Assembly (NCBI GenBank): GCA_032251455.1
Contig: JAVVEG010000028.1
Coordinates: forward strand, 1-22,278
Source of the DNA: JAVVEG01 sp032251455
Lineage (GTDB): Bacteria > Pseudomonadota > Gammaproteobacteria > Pseudomonadales > Pseudohongiellaceae
Direction: 5' to 3'
DNA length: 22,278 nucleotides
A program made the position numbers and the translations under genes. Shown piece by piece: positions 15,781 through 22,278 of this stretch (within the stretch, counting starts at the first letter, position 1; each line of letters begins with the position of its first letter). A model generated the notes under the pieces. The model was not told where the DNA came from. It was given only the letters and a program-made list of their open reading frames with translations, and did not search any database.

Positions 15781-17178
15781 ATGAGCAACATACAGACAGA
15801 TATTCTGGCAGGTCTTCAACGCATTGTGGGCAAGGACCACGTCAAAACCGATGTCGACAGCCTGGAGATTTTTGGCAAGGACTGGACCAGAGTTTACCCT
15901 CCTGCCCCTGCTGCCATCGTGTTGCCGGATTCGATCGAGGCAGTGCAGGCACTGGTTCGATTTGCCAATGAACACGAGCTGGCTTTGGTGCCCTCGGGGG
16001 GGCGCACCGGACTCAGCGGCGGGGCCATGGCTGCCAATGCCGAAATCGTGGTGGCCTTTGACCGCATGAACAGGATTCTGGATTTCAATGAGGTGGACAG
16101 GCAGGTGGTTTGTCAGCCTGGGGTAATCACTCAACAATTGCAGGAATTCGCTACCAGCAAGGACTTGTTCTATCCAGTCGATTTTGCCTCCTCCGGCTCC
16201 AGCCAGCTGGGTGGTAATGTGGCCACCAATGCCGGCGGTATCAAGGTGATCAAATACGGTCTGACCCGGGATTGGGTGCTGGGGATGAAGGTGGTTACCG
16301 GCAAGGGGGATCTGCTGGAGCTGAACAAAGGTTTGGTGAAAAACGCAACTGGCTATGATTTGCGACATTTGTTCATAGGTTCCGAGGGGACGCTGGGCTT
16401 TATCGTGGAATTGACCATGGGGCTGAGCAGTATGCCGACAGACCCTACCGTGCTGGTGCTGGCGGTGGAGAGCCTGGACTCGACCATGCAGGTACTGCAG
16501 GCATTTCAGGCACGCATGGAGCTGACGGCGTTCGAATTTTTCTCGGAGAAGGCACTGCGTCATGTTATCGCCGAGAAAGGGCTGCAACGTCCGTTTGATA
16601 CTGGCTCCGACTACTATGCGCTGATCGAGTTCGAGAACCAGAACGATCTGGTGCTGGAGACCGCCATGGCGGTGTTTGAACACTGTATGGAGCAGGGCTG
16701 GGCGCTGGATGGCACCATGAGCCAGAACACGGTGCAAGCCAGAACATTGTGGCGTCTGCGCGAAGATATCTCCGAGACCATTGCGCGGTTCACCCCCTAC
16801 AAGAATGATATTTCAGTCAAGGTATCCCAGGTGCCGGCTTTTCTTGCCGAGGTGGAGTCACTCGTCAATGCCCGCTATCCCGATTTCGAGATCATCTGGT
16901 TCGGACACATTGGCGATGGCAATGTGCATCTGAACATCCTCAAGCCGGATGCCCTGGACAAGGCCACTTTCTTCCGGCAATGCGCCGAGGTCAGTGCCTC
17001 GGTATTCGAGACGGTCCAGTCCTACGGGGGCAGCATCTCGGCAGAACATGGTGTGGGTCTGTTGAAAAAACCGTTTCTGCAATACAGCAGAGAGGCGCTG
17101 GAAATCGATTATATGCGGGCGATGAAACAGGTCTTTGATCCAGGCAATATCATGAATCCAGGCAAGATTTTCGACTGA
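15781..17178 (+). CDS. FAD-linked D-2-hydroxyglutarate dehydrogenase (GlcD/D-lactate dehydrogenase family)
   Basis: The 465-residue protein has a PCMH-type FAD domain with PSGGRTGLSGGA (71-82) and GGNVATNAGG (144-153). Its C-terminal FAD-oxidase domain carries HIGDGNVHLN (376-385, metal-ligand histidines) and EHGVG (422-426), ending MNPGKIFD. Such enzymes oxidise D-2-hydroxyacids and pass electrons to a flavoprotein or quinone. The divergent arrangement with serA matches pseudomonads, where this enzyme reoxidises D-2-hydroxyglutarate made by SerA and so pulls serine synthesis forward. That function is inferred from family and position; glycolate or D-lactate specificity is the alternative. 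A GTG at 15757 is in frame, but the ATG at 15781 aligns with the family and has AGG nine bases upstream. Confidence 0.85.
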   Translation: MSNIQTDILAGLQRIVGKDHVKTDVDSLEIFGKDWTRVYPPAPAAIVLPDSIEAVQALVRFANEHELALVPSGGRTGLSGGAMAANAEIVVAFDRMNRILDFNEVDRQVVCQPGVITQQLQEFATSKDLFYPVDFASSGSSQLGGNVATNAGGIKVIKYGLTRDWVLGMKVVTGKGDLLELNKGLVKNATGYDLRHLFIGSEGTLGFIVELTMGLSSMPTDPTVLVLAVESLDSTMQVLQAFQARMELTAFEFFSEKALRHVIAEKGLQRPFDTGSDYYALIEFENQNDLVLETAMAVFEHCMEQGWALDGTMSQNTVQARTLWRLREDISETIARFTPYKNDISVKVSQVPAFLAEVESLVNARYPDFEIIWFGHIGDGNVHLNILKPDALDKATFFRQCAEVSASVFETVQSYGGSISAEHGVGLLKKPFLQYSREALEIDYMRAMKQVFDPGNIMNPGKIFD

Positions 17179-17400
17179 ATTCACTGCAGCAGGCTGTCTG
17201 GGCCAGGGAAAGGGGCCGGAGAGCTGTTGTTTTTGTAGTCAAATCCGCAAAAATAGTCTCTTTTTGCTGTTTTTCAGCAACAAACTGTATTCCCCCCAAC
17301 AGGATATAGGGGTACACTGCCCAAAGGTGTCGTAAATGACCCCGGGACTGGCGCTCTTGCCAGCCTTGTAAAATAAATTTCTAAAGAACAAGAGAGCAAT
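17179..17400 (+). promoter_or_regulatory. Leader region of the cold-shock gene with hairpins
   Basis: The 222-base gap holds two simple hairpins: TTGCTG/CAGCAA across a T5 loop (17264-17280) and CTGGC/GCCAG across a 6-base loop (17348-17363). The second is followed by an AT-rich, unstructured stretch leading to the ATG. A long structured leader is common for cspA-like genes and can control translation by temperature. No convincing sigma-70 promoter could be chosen, so the transcript start is unknown. The first hairpin might instead terminate the upstream dehydrogenase transcript, but no downstream T-run is present. Confidence 0.4.
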
Positions 17401-17610
17401 ATGTCAGAGCAAGTAGAAGGTACCGTTAAGTGGTTCAATGATGAAAAAGGTTTTGGCTTCATTGAGCAGGAAGGTGGGAAAGACGTATTCGTCCATTTCA
17501 GCGCTATCAACGGTTCGGGAAGAAAAACGCTTCACGAAGGCCAGCGAGTGACCATGGATGTGACCCAGGGCCAGAAAGGCCCACAGGCTGAGAACGTAAA
17601 TCCGCTGTAA
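17401..17610 (+). CDS. Cold-shock domain protein (CspA family)
   Basis: This 69-residue single-domain RNA/DNA chaperone is of normal length. The nucleic-acid binding motifs RNP1 (KGFGFI, 16-21) and RNP2 (VFVHF, 29-33) and the start GTVKWFNDEKG are intact. Such proteins melt RNA structure and act in cold response or as general growth-phase chaperones; which one this is cannot be told from the protein. The ribosome site (AGAGAG, about 7 bases before the ATG) is modest. It is a single-gene unit with its own terminator. Confidence 0.95.
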   Translation: MSEQVEGTVKWFNDEKGFGFIEQEGGKDVFVHFSAINGSGRKTLHEGQRVTMDVTQGQKGPQAENVNPL

Positions 17611-17618
17611 TAATACAG

Positions 17619-17646
17619 AACGCAGAGCCCAGGCTCTGCGTTTTTA
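17619..17646 (+). terminator. Intrinsic terminator of the cold-shock gene
   Basis: CGCAGAGC (17621-17628) pairs with GCTCTGCG (17633-17640) across a CCAG loop, flanked by AA/TT, and runs directly into TTTTTATT. This is a textbook rho-independent terminator nine bases after the stop codon. In the other direction it could also stop rpiA transcripts, though less clearly. Confidence 0.9.
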
Positions 17647-17716
17647 TTATCTCAGAATCGGGTTTGATATCCGGATTTCAGATCTGCGTGGTTTCTTTTT
17701 GCAAAAAATCCTGTGG

Positions 17717-18388
17717 CTATGACTTCAGACTGCGTACACCCTGTGCGTTGCTCAATAACAGTCTGTCTGCAGGCCTGATGGCAAAAAGCCCGTTGGTTAC
17801 CACGCCCGTTATCTGGTTGAGTTGTTGTTCCAGCGTTCTCGGGTCTACTATGCTCATATTGTGAATATCGAGTATGTGGTTGCCGTTGTCTGTCACAAAA
17901 CCCTCACGGTAAACCGGGTCTCCACCCAGGCTGACGATATGCCGGGCTACATGGCTGCGGGCCATGGGAATCACTTCGACGGGTAGCGGGAATTTACCCA
18001 GCACGGGGACCAGCTTGCTTTCATCAGCGATGCAAATGAATTCGCGGGCCACTGCGGCAATGATTTTCTCGCGGGTCAGTGCTCCACCACCACCCTTGAT
18101 CAGCTGCAGGTATTCATTGGCCTCATCGGCGCCGTCAACATAAAACGTCACCTCGTCCACACTGTTCAGATTCATGACCGGGATTTTCAATGCCTGCAGG
18201 CGGCGTGAGGTTTCTTCCGAGCTGGCTACCGTGGCATTGATGCGGTCTGCAAACCTGGCCAGACAGTCGATAAAACAATTGGCGGTGGAGCCGGTGCCCA
18301 CACCAAGCACAGTCCGTTCTTCCAGGCGCGATTCAATGTAATCTGCCGCCGCCTGGGCAACGGCCTTTTTCATTTCACTCTGATCCAT
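17717..18388 (-). CDS. rpiA: Ribose-5-phosphate isomerase A
   Basis: The enzyme interconverts ribose-5-phosphate and ribulose-5-phosphate in the non-oxidative pentose phosphate pathway, supplying nucleotides and the transketolase reactions. Its 223 residues are close to E. coli RpiA (219). Motifs seen are GVGTGSTANCFI (29-40), the catalytic DGADE (85-89) and KGGGGALTREK (98-108). The N-terminal MDQSEMKKAVAQAAADYI is typical. It is divergent from ilvA with 83 bases between the starts, an arrangement also seen in pseudomonads. Confidence 0.96.
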   Translation of the reverse strand: MDQSEMKKAVAQAAADYIESRLEERTVLGVGTGSTANCFIDCLARFADRINATVASSEETSRRLQALKIPVMNLNSVDEVTFYVDGADEANEYLQLIKGGGGALTREKIIAAVAREFICIADESKLVPVLGKFPLPVEVIPMARSHVARHIVSLGGDPVYREGFVTDNGNHILDIHNMSIVDPRTLEQQLNQITGVVTNGLFAIRPADRLLLSNAQGVRSLKS

Positions 18389-18471
18389 GCTAATTTTCCG
18401 CTCTGGCAGCTTATGACGGGTAAGTATCGGGTGTTGTAGTTCGCCGAAAGTATACGGGGTTGAAGCAAATA

Positions 18472-19986
18472 ATGGAAAAATATGTCAAGGCGATTCTCTC
18501 CGCCCGGGTTTACGACGTGGCGGTGGAAACACCTCTGCAAAAAGCCCCGGTCCTGTCTGCACGGCTTGGCAATACGGTGTTGCTCAAGCGCGAAGATCTG
18601 CAGCCGGTCCACAGCTTCAAGCTGCGCGGTGCCTATAACCGGATGTCGAAATTGAGCCCAGCGGCAGCAGCCCGGGGGGTGGTAGCTGCCTCTGCGGGCA
18701 ACCATGCCCAGGGAGTGGCCCTGGCCGGGGCAACGCTGGGTATTCCCACGGTTATTGTCATGCCGATAACCACACCACGCATCAAGATCGATGCCGTGCG
18801 TGCCCTGGGTGGCAATGTCATCCTGCATGGAGATACCTATAACGAGGCGGCTGAGCATGCCATGGGGCTGGTCCGGGACAAGGCCTACACCTTTGTCCAC
18901 GCTTTTGATGACCCTGATGTCATTGCCGGGCAGGGCACGGTCGGGCTGGAAATCCTGCGCCAGCACAGTGGCGCGCTGGATGCCATCTTTGTTCCGGTTG
19001 GCGGTGGTGGGCTGATGGCAGGGATTGCGGCCTATATCAAATATATCCGTCCGCAAATCAGATTGATCGCAGTGGAGGCCGAGGATTCTGCCTGTTTCCA
19101 GGCTGCCATGAAGAGTCAACGCCGGGTGCGGCTCAAACAGGTTGGTTTGTTTGCCGATGGTGTCGCTGTCAATCAGGTAGGCAAGGAACCCTTTCGGATC
19201 ATGCGCAAACTGGTGGATGAGGTGATTACCGTAAGCACCGATGAGATTTGTGCAGCGATAAAGGACATCTTTGACGACACCCGGGCCGTCACCGAACCGG
19301 CTGGTGCCGTTGCCACAGCCGGTATGAAAAAATACATTCGTGAGTATTCGCTGACCGGGAAATGCCTGGTTTCACTGGTTACTGGTGCCAATGTCAATTT
19401 TGACCGTCTGCGCCATATCTCCGAACGGGCTGAATTGGGTGAAAGTCGTGAGGCCGTACTGGCGGTAACCATCGATGAAACCCCCGGCAGTTTCCGGCGT
19501 TTTTCCAGTGCTCTGGGCAAGCGCAATATCACTGAGTTCAATTACCGTTACGGGGATGCCGTTGCGGCCAAGATATTCGTTGGTGTGGAGATACAGGATA
19601 CCTTGCAGGGCAAGCAGAACTTGTTGAAAGAGCTGCAACAGAAAGGTTTTCAGATTATCGATATCTCCGACAATGAAGCAGCCAAGCTGCATATCCGTCA
19701 TATGGTGGGGGGGCGGTCGCAGGCTGTCCGGAATGAACGGGTTTACCGTTTCGAGTTTCCCGAACGCCCCGGGGCATTGATGAGGTTTCTGGAACTGCTG
19801 GGTGTGCACTGGAATATTTCCATGTTCCATTACCGCAATCATGGCGCAGCCTATGGTCGGGTGCTGATTGGCATCCAGGTGCCTGACAGTGAAAAAAAGC
19901 AGTTTCGTGACTTTCTCAAAGCATTGGGTTATCGCTACTGGGAGGAAACCGACAATATTGCCTATCAAACCTTTTTGGCACCTTGA
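18472..19986 (+). CDS. ilvA: Biosynthetic threonine dehydratase (deaminase)
   Basis: This pyridoxal phosphate enzyme converts threonine to 2-oxobutyrate and ammonia, the first step of isoleucine synthesis. The PLP lysine is Lys50 in HSFKLRGAY. SAGNHAQG (74-81) and the glycine-rich PVGGGGL are also present. After the catalytic domain (to about 325) come two ACT-like regulatory regions, with segments REAVLAVTIDETPGSF and YRFEFPERPGALMRF, giving the long, isoleucine-inhibited form. The length is 504 residues from the ATG at 18472. A TTG at 18460 is in frame and would add four residues; neither start has a strong ribosome site, and the ATG is preferred. Orientation and length separate it from the catabolic TdcB type. 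Confidence 0.94.
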   Translation: MEKYVKAILSARVYDVAVETPLQKAPVLSARLGNTVLLKREDLQPVHSFKLRGAYNRMSKLSPAAAARGVVAASAGNHAQGVALAGATLGIPTVIVMPITTPRIKIDAVRALGGNVILHGDTYNEAAEHAMGLVRDKAYTFVHAFDDPDVIAGQGTVGLEILRQHSGALDAIFVPVGGGGLMAGIAAYIKYIRPQIRLIAVEAEDSACFQAAMKSQRRVRLKQVGLFADGVAVNQVGKEPFRIMRKLVDEVITVSTDEICAAIKDIFDDTRAVTEPAGAVATAGMKKYIREYSLTGKCLVSLVTGANVNFDRLRHISERAELGESREAVLAVTIDETPGSFRRFSSALGKRNITEFNYRYGDAVAAKIFVGVEIQDTLQGKQNLLKELQQKGFQIIDISDNEAAKLHIRHMVGGRSQAVRNERVYRFEFPERPGALMRFLELLGVHWNISMFHYRNHGAAYGRVLIGIQVPDSEKKQFRDFLKALGYRYWEETDNIAYQTFLAP

Positions 19987-20000
19987 CCTGATGGTAAAGG

Positions 20001-20020
20001 GGTCGCTAGACTGCGCGACC
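20001..20020 (+). other. Small hairpin between ilvA and ppnP
   Basis: GGTCGC (20001-20006) pairs with GCGACC (20015-20020) across an eight-base loop in the 96-base gap. No T-run follows. It may slow polymerase or protect an RNA end, or have no role. Confidence 0.3.
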
Positions 20021-20082
20021 TCAACCAATACAGCTGCTGGCAAGGCAGTCCCATACTGCTCTCCAAACGGGTACAGGAAAGT

Positions 20083-20397
20083 ATGAAAAAATTTGAAAAT
20101 GTCAGTATTGTCAAAGCCGCCAATATCTATTTCGATGGCAAGGTGAGCAGCCGGGTAGTCGAGTTTGCGGAAGGTGAGATAAAAACACTGGGCATCATGC
20201 TGCCGGGAGAATATCGCTTTTCCACTGATAAGAAAGAAATCATGGAGATACAGGCCGGTAGGGTAGAGATTCTGCTACCCGGTGAGGTGGCATGGCAAAC
20301 CATCACGGCGGGTGAGCAGTTTACAGTTCCGGCCGCATCCGCCTTTGATATCCGGGTGTTGAGTGTGACTGATTATTGCTGCAGCTATATCGATTGA
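20083..20397 (+). CDS. ppnP: Pyrimidine/purine nucleoside phosphorylase (PpnP, DUF1255 cupin)
   Basis: This small cupin protein of 104 residues belongs to the YaiE/PpnP family, whose E. coli member (94 residues) phosphorolyses many purine and pyrimidine nucleosides. Family segments are seen in order: YFDGKVSSRVVEF, LGIMLPGEYRFSTDKKEIMEI, GRVEILLPGEVAWQTI and GEQFTVPAASAFDIRV. The N-terminus is about ten residues longer than in E. coli. AGGAA (20075-20079) lies correctly before the ATG. It follows ilvA by 96 bases and ends 9 bases from the convergent psd stop, so it is likely a single gene or the tail of the ilvA transcript. Confidence 0.9.
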   Translation: MKKFENVSIVKAANIYFDGKVSSRVVEFAEGEIKTLGIMLPGEYRFSTDKKEIMEIQAGRVEILLPGEVAWQTITAGEQFTVPAASAFDIRVLSVTDYCCSYID

Positions 20398-20406
20398 ACT
20401 CTGGGT

Positions 20407-21264
20407 CTAGTTAAGCAATCGCCCCAGCGCCTCCCCCATGTGCACCGGGCTACCGGCCCCCAGTGTCTGCGCCCAGCTCAGCATGCCCGGGCCAAACAGG
20501 GCAATCACCGTTGAGCCCAGCTTGAATCGCCCCATCTCTTCCCCGCGAGCCAGCTGGATTACCGGAACGTGGTTGCTGAAGTCGGTATGCTGAAGCCCGT
20601 GTTGGTTCGGGCAGACCTGACCTCCCCAGACGGTATCGATGCCGGCCACGATCATGGCGCCAACCAGAATCAGTGCCAGTGGCCCGTGTTCCGTGGCAAA
20701 CAGGCAGACCAGGCGTTCGTTGCGGGCAAACAATCCACTTACCCGGGAACTGGTCAAGGTATTGACTGAAAATAGCTTGCCGGGGACATAAATGGTTTCC
20801 TGCAACCGGCCTGCCAAAGGCATGTGCACCCGGTGATAGTCTTTTGGAGAAAGATACACGGTGGCAAAACTACCACTGTGAAAGGGCTCTGCCCGTGCAG
20901 CATCGCCACCAAGCAGCGCGGTGATGCTGTAATCATGCCCCTTGGCCTGCAGGATTCGGCCACAGTCTATCGCGCCCACCTGGCTGATAACCCCGTCTGC
21001 CGGACTCAACACACAGTACGGATCAGCAGCCAGTGGTCTGGCATCGGCCTGCAAGGCCCGGGTGAAAAAATCATTGAAGCAGGCAAATTCGCCTGGCTCG
21101 TGAATAACAGCTTCACTTAAATCGACCTGATAGCGGCCGATAAACCAGTGGATGAAGCGATTCTTGAAGGCTGGCCAACGGCTTTCGGCCAGCCTGCCAA
21201 CCAGGCGGGACAGCAGGTGTTGGGGCAACAGGTACTGGCCGAGAATAAACAGGAAATCAGACAT
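20407..21264 (-). CDS. psd: Phosphatidylserine decarboxylase proenzyme
   Basis: This membrane-associated enzyme converts phosphatidylserine to phosphatidylethanolamine, the main phospholipid of gammaproteobacteria. The proenzyme cuts itself within LGST (249-252); Ser251 becomes the pyruvoyl group, leaving a large beta and a short alpha chain. Asp90 (SPADG) and His147 (YHRVHMP), with Ser251, complete the self-cleavage triad at almost the same numbering as E. coli (Asp90, His147, Ser254). The length, 285 residues, is of the type I bacterial class. Its start is 166 bases from the divergent motA start, a proximity of psd and motAB that I recall from pseudomonads. Confidence 0.96.
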   Translation of the reverse strand: MSDFLFILGQYLLPQHLLSRLVGRLAESRWPAFKNRFIHWFIGRYQVDLSEAVIHEPGEFACFNDFFTRALQADARPLAADPYCVLSPADGVISQVGAIDCGRILQAKGHDYSITALLGGDAARAEPFHSGSFATVYLSPKDYHRVHMPLAGRLQETIYVPGKLFSVNTLTSSRVSGLFARNERLVCLFATEHGPLALILVGAMIVAGIDTVWGGQVCPNQHGLQHTDFSNHVPVIQLARGEEMGRFKLGSTVIALFGPGMLSWAQTLGAGSPVHMGEALGRLLN

Positions 21265-21357
21265 GGTGCTTGTGTGCTAGGGACAGGTGTTTGACAGGGG
21301 CAACAGCTTAATCAACCCGAGCCAGGCATACAAGCAGAGAAATCAGGCCGGCAGCAC

Positions 21358-21384
21358 TAATGTTTTGCCCAGCCAGGCCGATGC
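21358..21384 (+). promoter_or_regulatory. Sigma-28 (FliA) type promoter of motA
   Basis: TAATGTTT (21358-21365), an 11-base spacer and GCCGATGC (21377-21384) match the flagellar consensus TAAAGTTT-N11-GCCGATAA at 7 of 8 and 6 of 8 positions with exact spacing. It ends 46 bases before the motA ATG. This places the stator gene among late flagellar genes; activity is inferred from sequence. Confidence 0.7.
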
Positions 21385-21430
21385 AGTAATGAGAGTAAAT
21401 GTGTGTACTGGCTGAAAGGTAAGAGAAACC

Positions 21431-22278
21431 ATGTTGTTCATTGTGGGAGCCCTGGTTGTTGTTGTCAGTGTGGCCGGCGGTTACATCATGCACGGCGGAG
21501 TACTTGGTGTTCTCTGGCAGCCAGCCGAGTTCATTATCATTCTAGGCGCAGCTTTTGGTGCTTTTCTGATTGCCAACAGCGTACATCTGGTCAAGGAAAC
21601 CGGGAAACAGATACCACGAGCGATCTTTGGCTCTGGCAGGACCGAGGCGGTATTTCTGGATTTGCTGGGCCTGTTGTTCGATATATTCAACAAGGCCCGC
21701 CGTGAGGGCATGATGTCGGTAGAGGCCGATATCGAATCACCTGCAGACAGCGGCATTTTTACCCGCTACCCCAAGCTGCTCAAGGATGCCCGCATGATCG
21801 AGTTCATTGTCGATAACCTGCGCATACTGACCACCAGCAACCTGGCGCCGCACGAGATAGAAGCCATGATAGATTCGGAGATAGAAGCGCAGCTGCACGA
21901 GCTCAATGAACCCTCTCACGCCATTCACCGGATTGCCGATGGTTTGCCCGGTTTTGGTATTGTGGCCGCAGTTCTGGGCATTGTGATTACCATGCAGAAG
22001 CTGGGCGGGGCGCCGGAAGCCCTGGGGCAGAGCGTGGCGGCTGCTTTGGTGGGCACATTCCTCGGAATTTTCTTTGCCTATGGTTTCATCGGCCCTATCA
22101 GTACCCGCCTGGCCTCGGTGGCCGAGGAGGAAATCAAGATATTTGAATGTATCAAGGCAGCCATTGTGGCCACGTCCAATGGCTTGCCACCGCAAATGGC
22201 TGTCGAGTTTGCCCGCAAAACCCTGTTTTCGGCCGACCGACCCAGTTTTGCCGAGCTGGAAAATCATATTCGCAGCAA
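21431..22278 (+). CDS. motA: Flagellar motor stator protein MotA (3' end cut by window)
   Basis: The frame is open from the ATG at 21431 to the window end, giving 282 codons; E. coli MotA has 295, so only a short tail is missing. MotA and MotB form the ion-conducting stator that turns the flagellar rotor. Two N-terminal and two later membrane segments are seen (about 1-22, 33-50, 171-195, 205-225). Arg90 and Glu98, the charged cytoplasmic residues that touch FliG, and Pro173 in GLPGFGIVAAVLG are at the same numbers as in E. coli. The C-terminal PPQMAVEFARKTLFSADRP also matches. motB is expected just outside the window. Proton versus sodium coupling cannot be told from MotA alone. Confidence 0.95.
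   Translation, partial: MLFIVGALVVVVSVAGGYIMHGGVLGVLWQPAEFIIILGAAFGAFLIANSVHLVKETGKQIPRAIFGSGRTEAVFLDLLGLLFDIFNKARREGMMSVEADIESPADSGIFTRYPKLLKDARMIEFIVDNLRILTTSNLAPHEIEAMIDSEIEAQLHELNEPSHAIHRIADGLPGFGIVAAVLGIVITMQKLGGAPEALGQSVAAALVGTFLGIFFAYGFIGPISTRLASVAEEEIKIFECIKAAIVATSNGLPPQMAVEFARKTLFSADRPSFAELENHIRS

Noticed and set aside
17286..17303. LexA-like box CTG...CAG in the cold-shock leader
   Set aside because: The half sites are 12 bases apart instead of 10 and the centre is C-rich instead of AT-rich.

Overview
The window reads as an ordinary stretch of chromosome from a free-living, motile gammaproteobacterium. Evidence for this is the gene set and gene order: glnK-amtB behind a sigma-54 promoter; an ArsR/methyltransferase regulator heading metK-ahcY-metF with divergent tkt-epd-pgk-fba; serA divergent from a D-2-hydroxyglutarate dehydrogenase; rpiA divergent from ilvA; psd divergent from motA. 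Several of these blocks recall Pseudomonas and related gammaproteobacteria. The genus cannot be resolved by eye. No insertion sequence, phage gene, CRISPR array, tRNA or rRNA was seen, and codon use looks even throughout.

Layout: 1-333 is non-coding and holds a nitrogen-control promoter (NtrC-like site, IHF-like site, -24/-12 sigma-54 promoter) for glnK (334-672) and amtB (764-2026), which end at a strong hairpin. On the minus strand, 7436 down to 2150 is one apparent operon, sahR-metK-ahcY-metF-rsmE. It covers synthesis of S-adenosylmethionine (SAM), removal of S-adenosylhomocysteine (SAH), methylfolate supply for methionine and one SAM-using rRNA methylase. Its promoter carries a perfect 28-bp palindrome at 7483-7510, the likely operator of its first gene product. 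Divergently, tkt-epd-pgk-fba (7655-12940) encodes central sugar-phosphate enzymes and the first committed step of pyridoxal phosphate synthesis.

An exported serine hydrolase of the beta-lactamase fold (13117-14424) stands alone. It is followed by serA (minus, 14465-15694) and the divergent D-2-hydroxyglutarate dehydrogenase (15781-17178), a pair thought to act together in serine synthesis. Then come a cold-shock protein gene with a long leader and clear terminator (17401-17646), rpiA (minus), ilvA (plus), ppnP (plus), psd (minus), and motA (plus) cut by the window end. motA is preceded by a good flagellar sigma-28 promoter match.

Functionally the window is biosynthetic housekeeping: nitrogen sensing and uptake, the methyl cycle, pentose phosphate/glycolysis reactions, serine and isoleucine synthesis, nucleoside and phospholipid metabolism, and the start of the flagellar motor. 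I found no convincing undescribed system. The most rewarding signals are regulatory: the SAM-cycle operator shared by two divergent operons, the complete NtrC/IHF/sigma-54 layout, the sigma-28 promoter of motA, and the serA/dehydrogenase pairing.
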